From positions 621,433,800 to 621,497,799 of the forward strand of contig OZ010791.1 in the NCBI GenBank assembly GCA_963932465.1: a DNA stretch of 64,000 bases, given 5' to 3'. Source of the DNA: Maratus speciosus (Eukaryota; Arthropoda; Arachnida; Araneae; Salticidae). A program made the translations under genes and the position numbers. The first letter of the stretch is position 1; each line of letters opens with the position of its first letter. The notes below the pieces were generated by a model, which saw only the letters and a list, made by a program, of their open reading frames with translations, had not been told where the DNA came from and made no database searches. This document shows positions 61,480-64,000 of the stretch, piece after piece.

Positions 61480-62946
61480 CTTGATTGTAAAAAACCCGCT
61501 CCATTCTCGGTCGGGGGAGGAACATCACAAGAAAAAAAAACCCTCGCGAAATTTGACAGTATGTCAGGGGGGGGGGGGGATCCAAAACTTCATCAAAATA
61601 GTTGTAACTTTTCTAATAAATATGTTACATATAACATATGGTAGTAATAATTGGTATATCTGATGAAAATACAAATAATTTTTTTTTATGAACTATTTAA
61701 TGATTTTTTTATCCCTATTACTGTATTGGATTAATAGTAGTTTAAGAGCCATAATTTTATATAGTAAAATCCTTAAAAGCACTCTGCTAGCAGTCCTTGT
61801 TCAATCACAAAAGCCTGCCACTAAAAAATTTTAATGCAGAAGATGTAATGTATTTCTCAGATAAAAACAATGAATTTTGCAGTTAAGAAGCACATGTATT
61901 TTACAAATATTGCTATTTCTTGGAACACTAAATATGATACATTATCGCCTTTAACACATTATTTTGGAGTAATGAAAACATTGTTATTATATTAAAATTT
62001 TTTGTAAATGAGTGTTATAATCAGAGCAGCTCATGACAGGTTTTTCTTGCAGCACTAAAATACATGCTTTCCAAAAGTTTTTTTTTTTTTTTAAATAAAT
62101 TTTTGCTTTATTTAATGGAAGAAAATTCTGCTAAAAATAAGGCAAAGATTTCATTATTAAAAATAGTGAAAAAGAATAAATTGGCCAGCCGTAAATTGGC
62201 CATTTAGTGTTCCCAAAACTGTCAGTCATGAGTTACCACTGTTTATAATGATTTTGCCCAGGCATATTTGGATGTTATATTTCAAGGTAATATCTTTAAG
62301 GTAATTTAATAATGTGTGATCTATACCTATTATGTAAAATTTTATAATTTGCACATTTTCTGGTTCCAAGGATAAAGAATGTAATTTAAAGCATGTATAC
62401 GAAGTAAATTTAATGATGTATGAAATATGATCAATATGATGCAAAATTCTATAATACGCACAACTTCTCATACCAAGGTGTGCATTATAAAGATCTTCTA
62501 CTGTATTCATATGTAGTTCACACATCAAAAACCTTAAAGATTTAGTATCTGTAAGAGGACATTATTACAACTTTATAATTTTTTCATTCTGTAGCACAAA
62601 TTACTCAGCTTAGAATTTGCCAATCAAAACATTGCCATCTTGATTTTTTTCCACTGTCTTTATTTACCTCAGAAGTGATTAAGATTTTTTTATATTGCAA
62701 ATCCTAAAGGTTATAATAGCAAAAAAGCATCTTTAAGCCCTTGGGAATGAGCGACCGGTATACTTGGCCACTTAAGGTGTTCAGAATCCTTCATTATTCT
62801 CACCACTTATTTTTAATTGTAAAGTTTACCTTCTTTAATGGGAGCATTTCTGTGATTCAATTACAGAAAATTTTCTGTTTTTAAAAACCTGTAGTAAAAG
62901 GTTAAAAATTAACCAAAGGGCTCTTGTCGCGAAGGGGTTAAACATC

Positions 62947-63021
62947 TTGAATTACAGTGAACTTTAATAACCCTTGGCTTTAATTGCCAGTACTCTTCCA
63001 ATTGAGCTATCTGTACGACAG
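62947..63021 (-). tRNA. tRNA-like pseudogene, inverted copy
   Basis: Exact counterpart of the segment at 49519-49593 in the left arm, with the same degraded B box. Confidence 0.4.
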
Positions 63022-63312
63022 CCCAGCCAACACAATATTCGCTCAGAACAACTATTATCATGACATCAATTGATTGAGTGAAAAATAATTAAAAGTGTAC
63101 ATGGTTATATATTTTATTATTAAGCAACAGACTTTGCAGATCCGATTTTCTACAAAGCTTTAAAGATTGAAATCTCTAGGCTGGAGGAATGGGAAAGTGG
63201 TAATTTTGAGGAATAGGAAGATAATTTATATAGAAGAATTTTCTGTATAAAAATAAAGATTTAAATTTTTTTAATGTTGGGGAGTAGGGGGAGGGAGAAG
63301 AGGTGAAATGTA

Positions 63313-64000
63313 CAGTCGTGGAAAAAAAAAAAGTAAACACCCTCTACTAACTCCTTAACAAATTATTATCGTAGACGAAAGTTATTGGTACCGAACGATT
63401 GGAAATAAAGTCTATTTTTAAATGATGTATATAAAATTTGCTTAGGGGGCCATCTACATATTAAAACAAATCCAAACTTCATTTTTTTTCAATGGCAATA
63501 CCCAATTTTAACGAGATATTTCAAATCTTCGGTTCAAATTATGCCTAGGCACCAAATTTCAAGTCATTTGAATAATAAGTTTTTGAATTATAAACATTCA
63601 AAATTTAGTGCTTCTAATGTTAAATTACATTTTCATATTTTTATTCATATCTCCTGAAATTATGCTCCTAATGTGCTAATTTTTTGTGTAGAAGTAATAC
63701 TAACATACCCAAACATAAATACGTTGAATTTGCAATTTTTATAATTTTGTGATATGAATTATGAAATTAATATTCGAAAAAATTATGAATTGTAACCTAA
63801 AAATTTTTTGATGGATTTAGATTTATTAAGTCCTGCTTTATAGAAATCCAAAATTTCACATTTTTCTTCCAAATAGTTTTCAAATTATGCTTAAAAAACG
63901 GTAAAAAGATGGTTTAAGGGGCCGTCTATGATAGAAGTGACTAGATATTTTGAAATGTCTTACGCTGTCCTGTAATCTAGCAGACTTCATTGACTGCTTG
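63313..64000. mobile_element. Tc1/mariner-like element, right-arm copy (cut by window end)
   Basis: CAGTCGTGGAAAAAAA after TA at 63311-63312 mirrors the right end of 48153-49226. The rest of the element continues past the window. Confidence 0.75.

Larger units (their letters stand above)
58067..64000 (-). repeat. Right arm of a giant inverted repeat (runs off window)
   Basis: Inverted counterpart of 48537-53455, starting at ATCATGGAAGA (58067). It is about 1 kb longer than the visible left arm because of a 1226-bp insertion at 60254-61479. Small differences are visible, for example an extra CGTAT repeat at 58116-58130, one substituted base in TATAGATAATATT versus 62430, and different C/G run lengths (61567-61580 against 51163-51182). 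No supported gene. Confidence 0.93.

Overview
The window looks like an arthropod nuclear genome, possibly a spider or other chelicerate. The evidence is AT-rich intergenic DNA, GT-AG introns, a TRIM-NHL gene closest in style to insect thin/abba, and a dense mix of Tc1/mariner, hAT, piggyBac-like, Helitron and Transib DNA transposons. The species call is inference; the eukaryotic and transposon-rich character is seen directly.

The one host gene I recognise is on the minus strand between about 16.8 and 3.6 kb. Five exons can be placed from splice sites and reading phase: 16796-15681, 14978-14663, 12383-11934, 4655-4309 and 3928-3642. They encode a coiled coil, a long Ser/Arg-rich linker and the first NHL blade. 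The RING/B-box exons should lie to the right of 16.8 kb and the other NHL blades to the left of position 1; neither was found. The introns carry a dead Tc1 element with a 280-bp insertion, a composite 3-kb repeat, a 1.6-kb GC-rich block with evenly spaced hairpins, and a fold-back 50 bp upstream of a splice acceptor.

From 17 to 35 kb there is no intact gene. The region is a stack of mobile elements, several with exact ends: a 4.2-kb hAT with an 8-bp target duplication that contains a second hAT with its own duplication, an 809-bp hAT MITE, a 216-bp piggyBac-like MITE, a PIF1-type helicase pseudogene, a roughly 400-bp tandem array carrying a 183-bp MITE, and a 179-bp mariner MITE.

From 35 to 64 kb the window is dominated by inverted repeats: a fold-back element with tandemly repeated arms (35.7-40.9 kb), a second inverted pair (40.9-43.6 kb), a near-perfect 542-bp-arm palindrome (46.3-47.4 kb), and a giant inverted repeat with arms of at least 4.9 kb (48.5-53.5 and 58.1-64.0 kb, running off the window). 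In the spacer of the giant repeat sits a complete-ended RAG1-like Transib transposon (54546-57329), with terminal repeats beginning CACATACGGG, a CGCGG target duplication, a 5' intron and a transposase broken by several frameshifts. Helitron-type 5' and 3' ends are also present.
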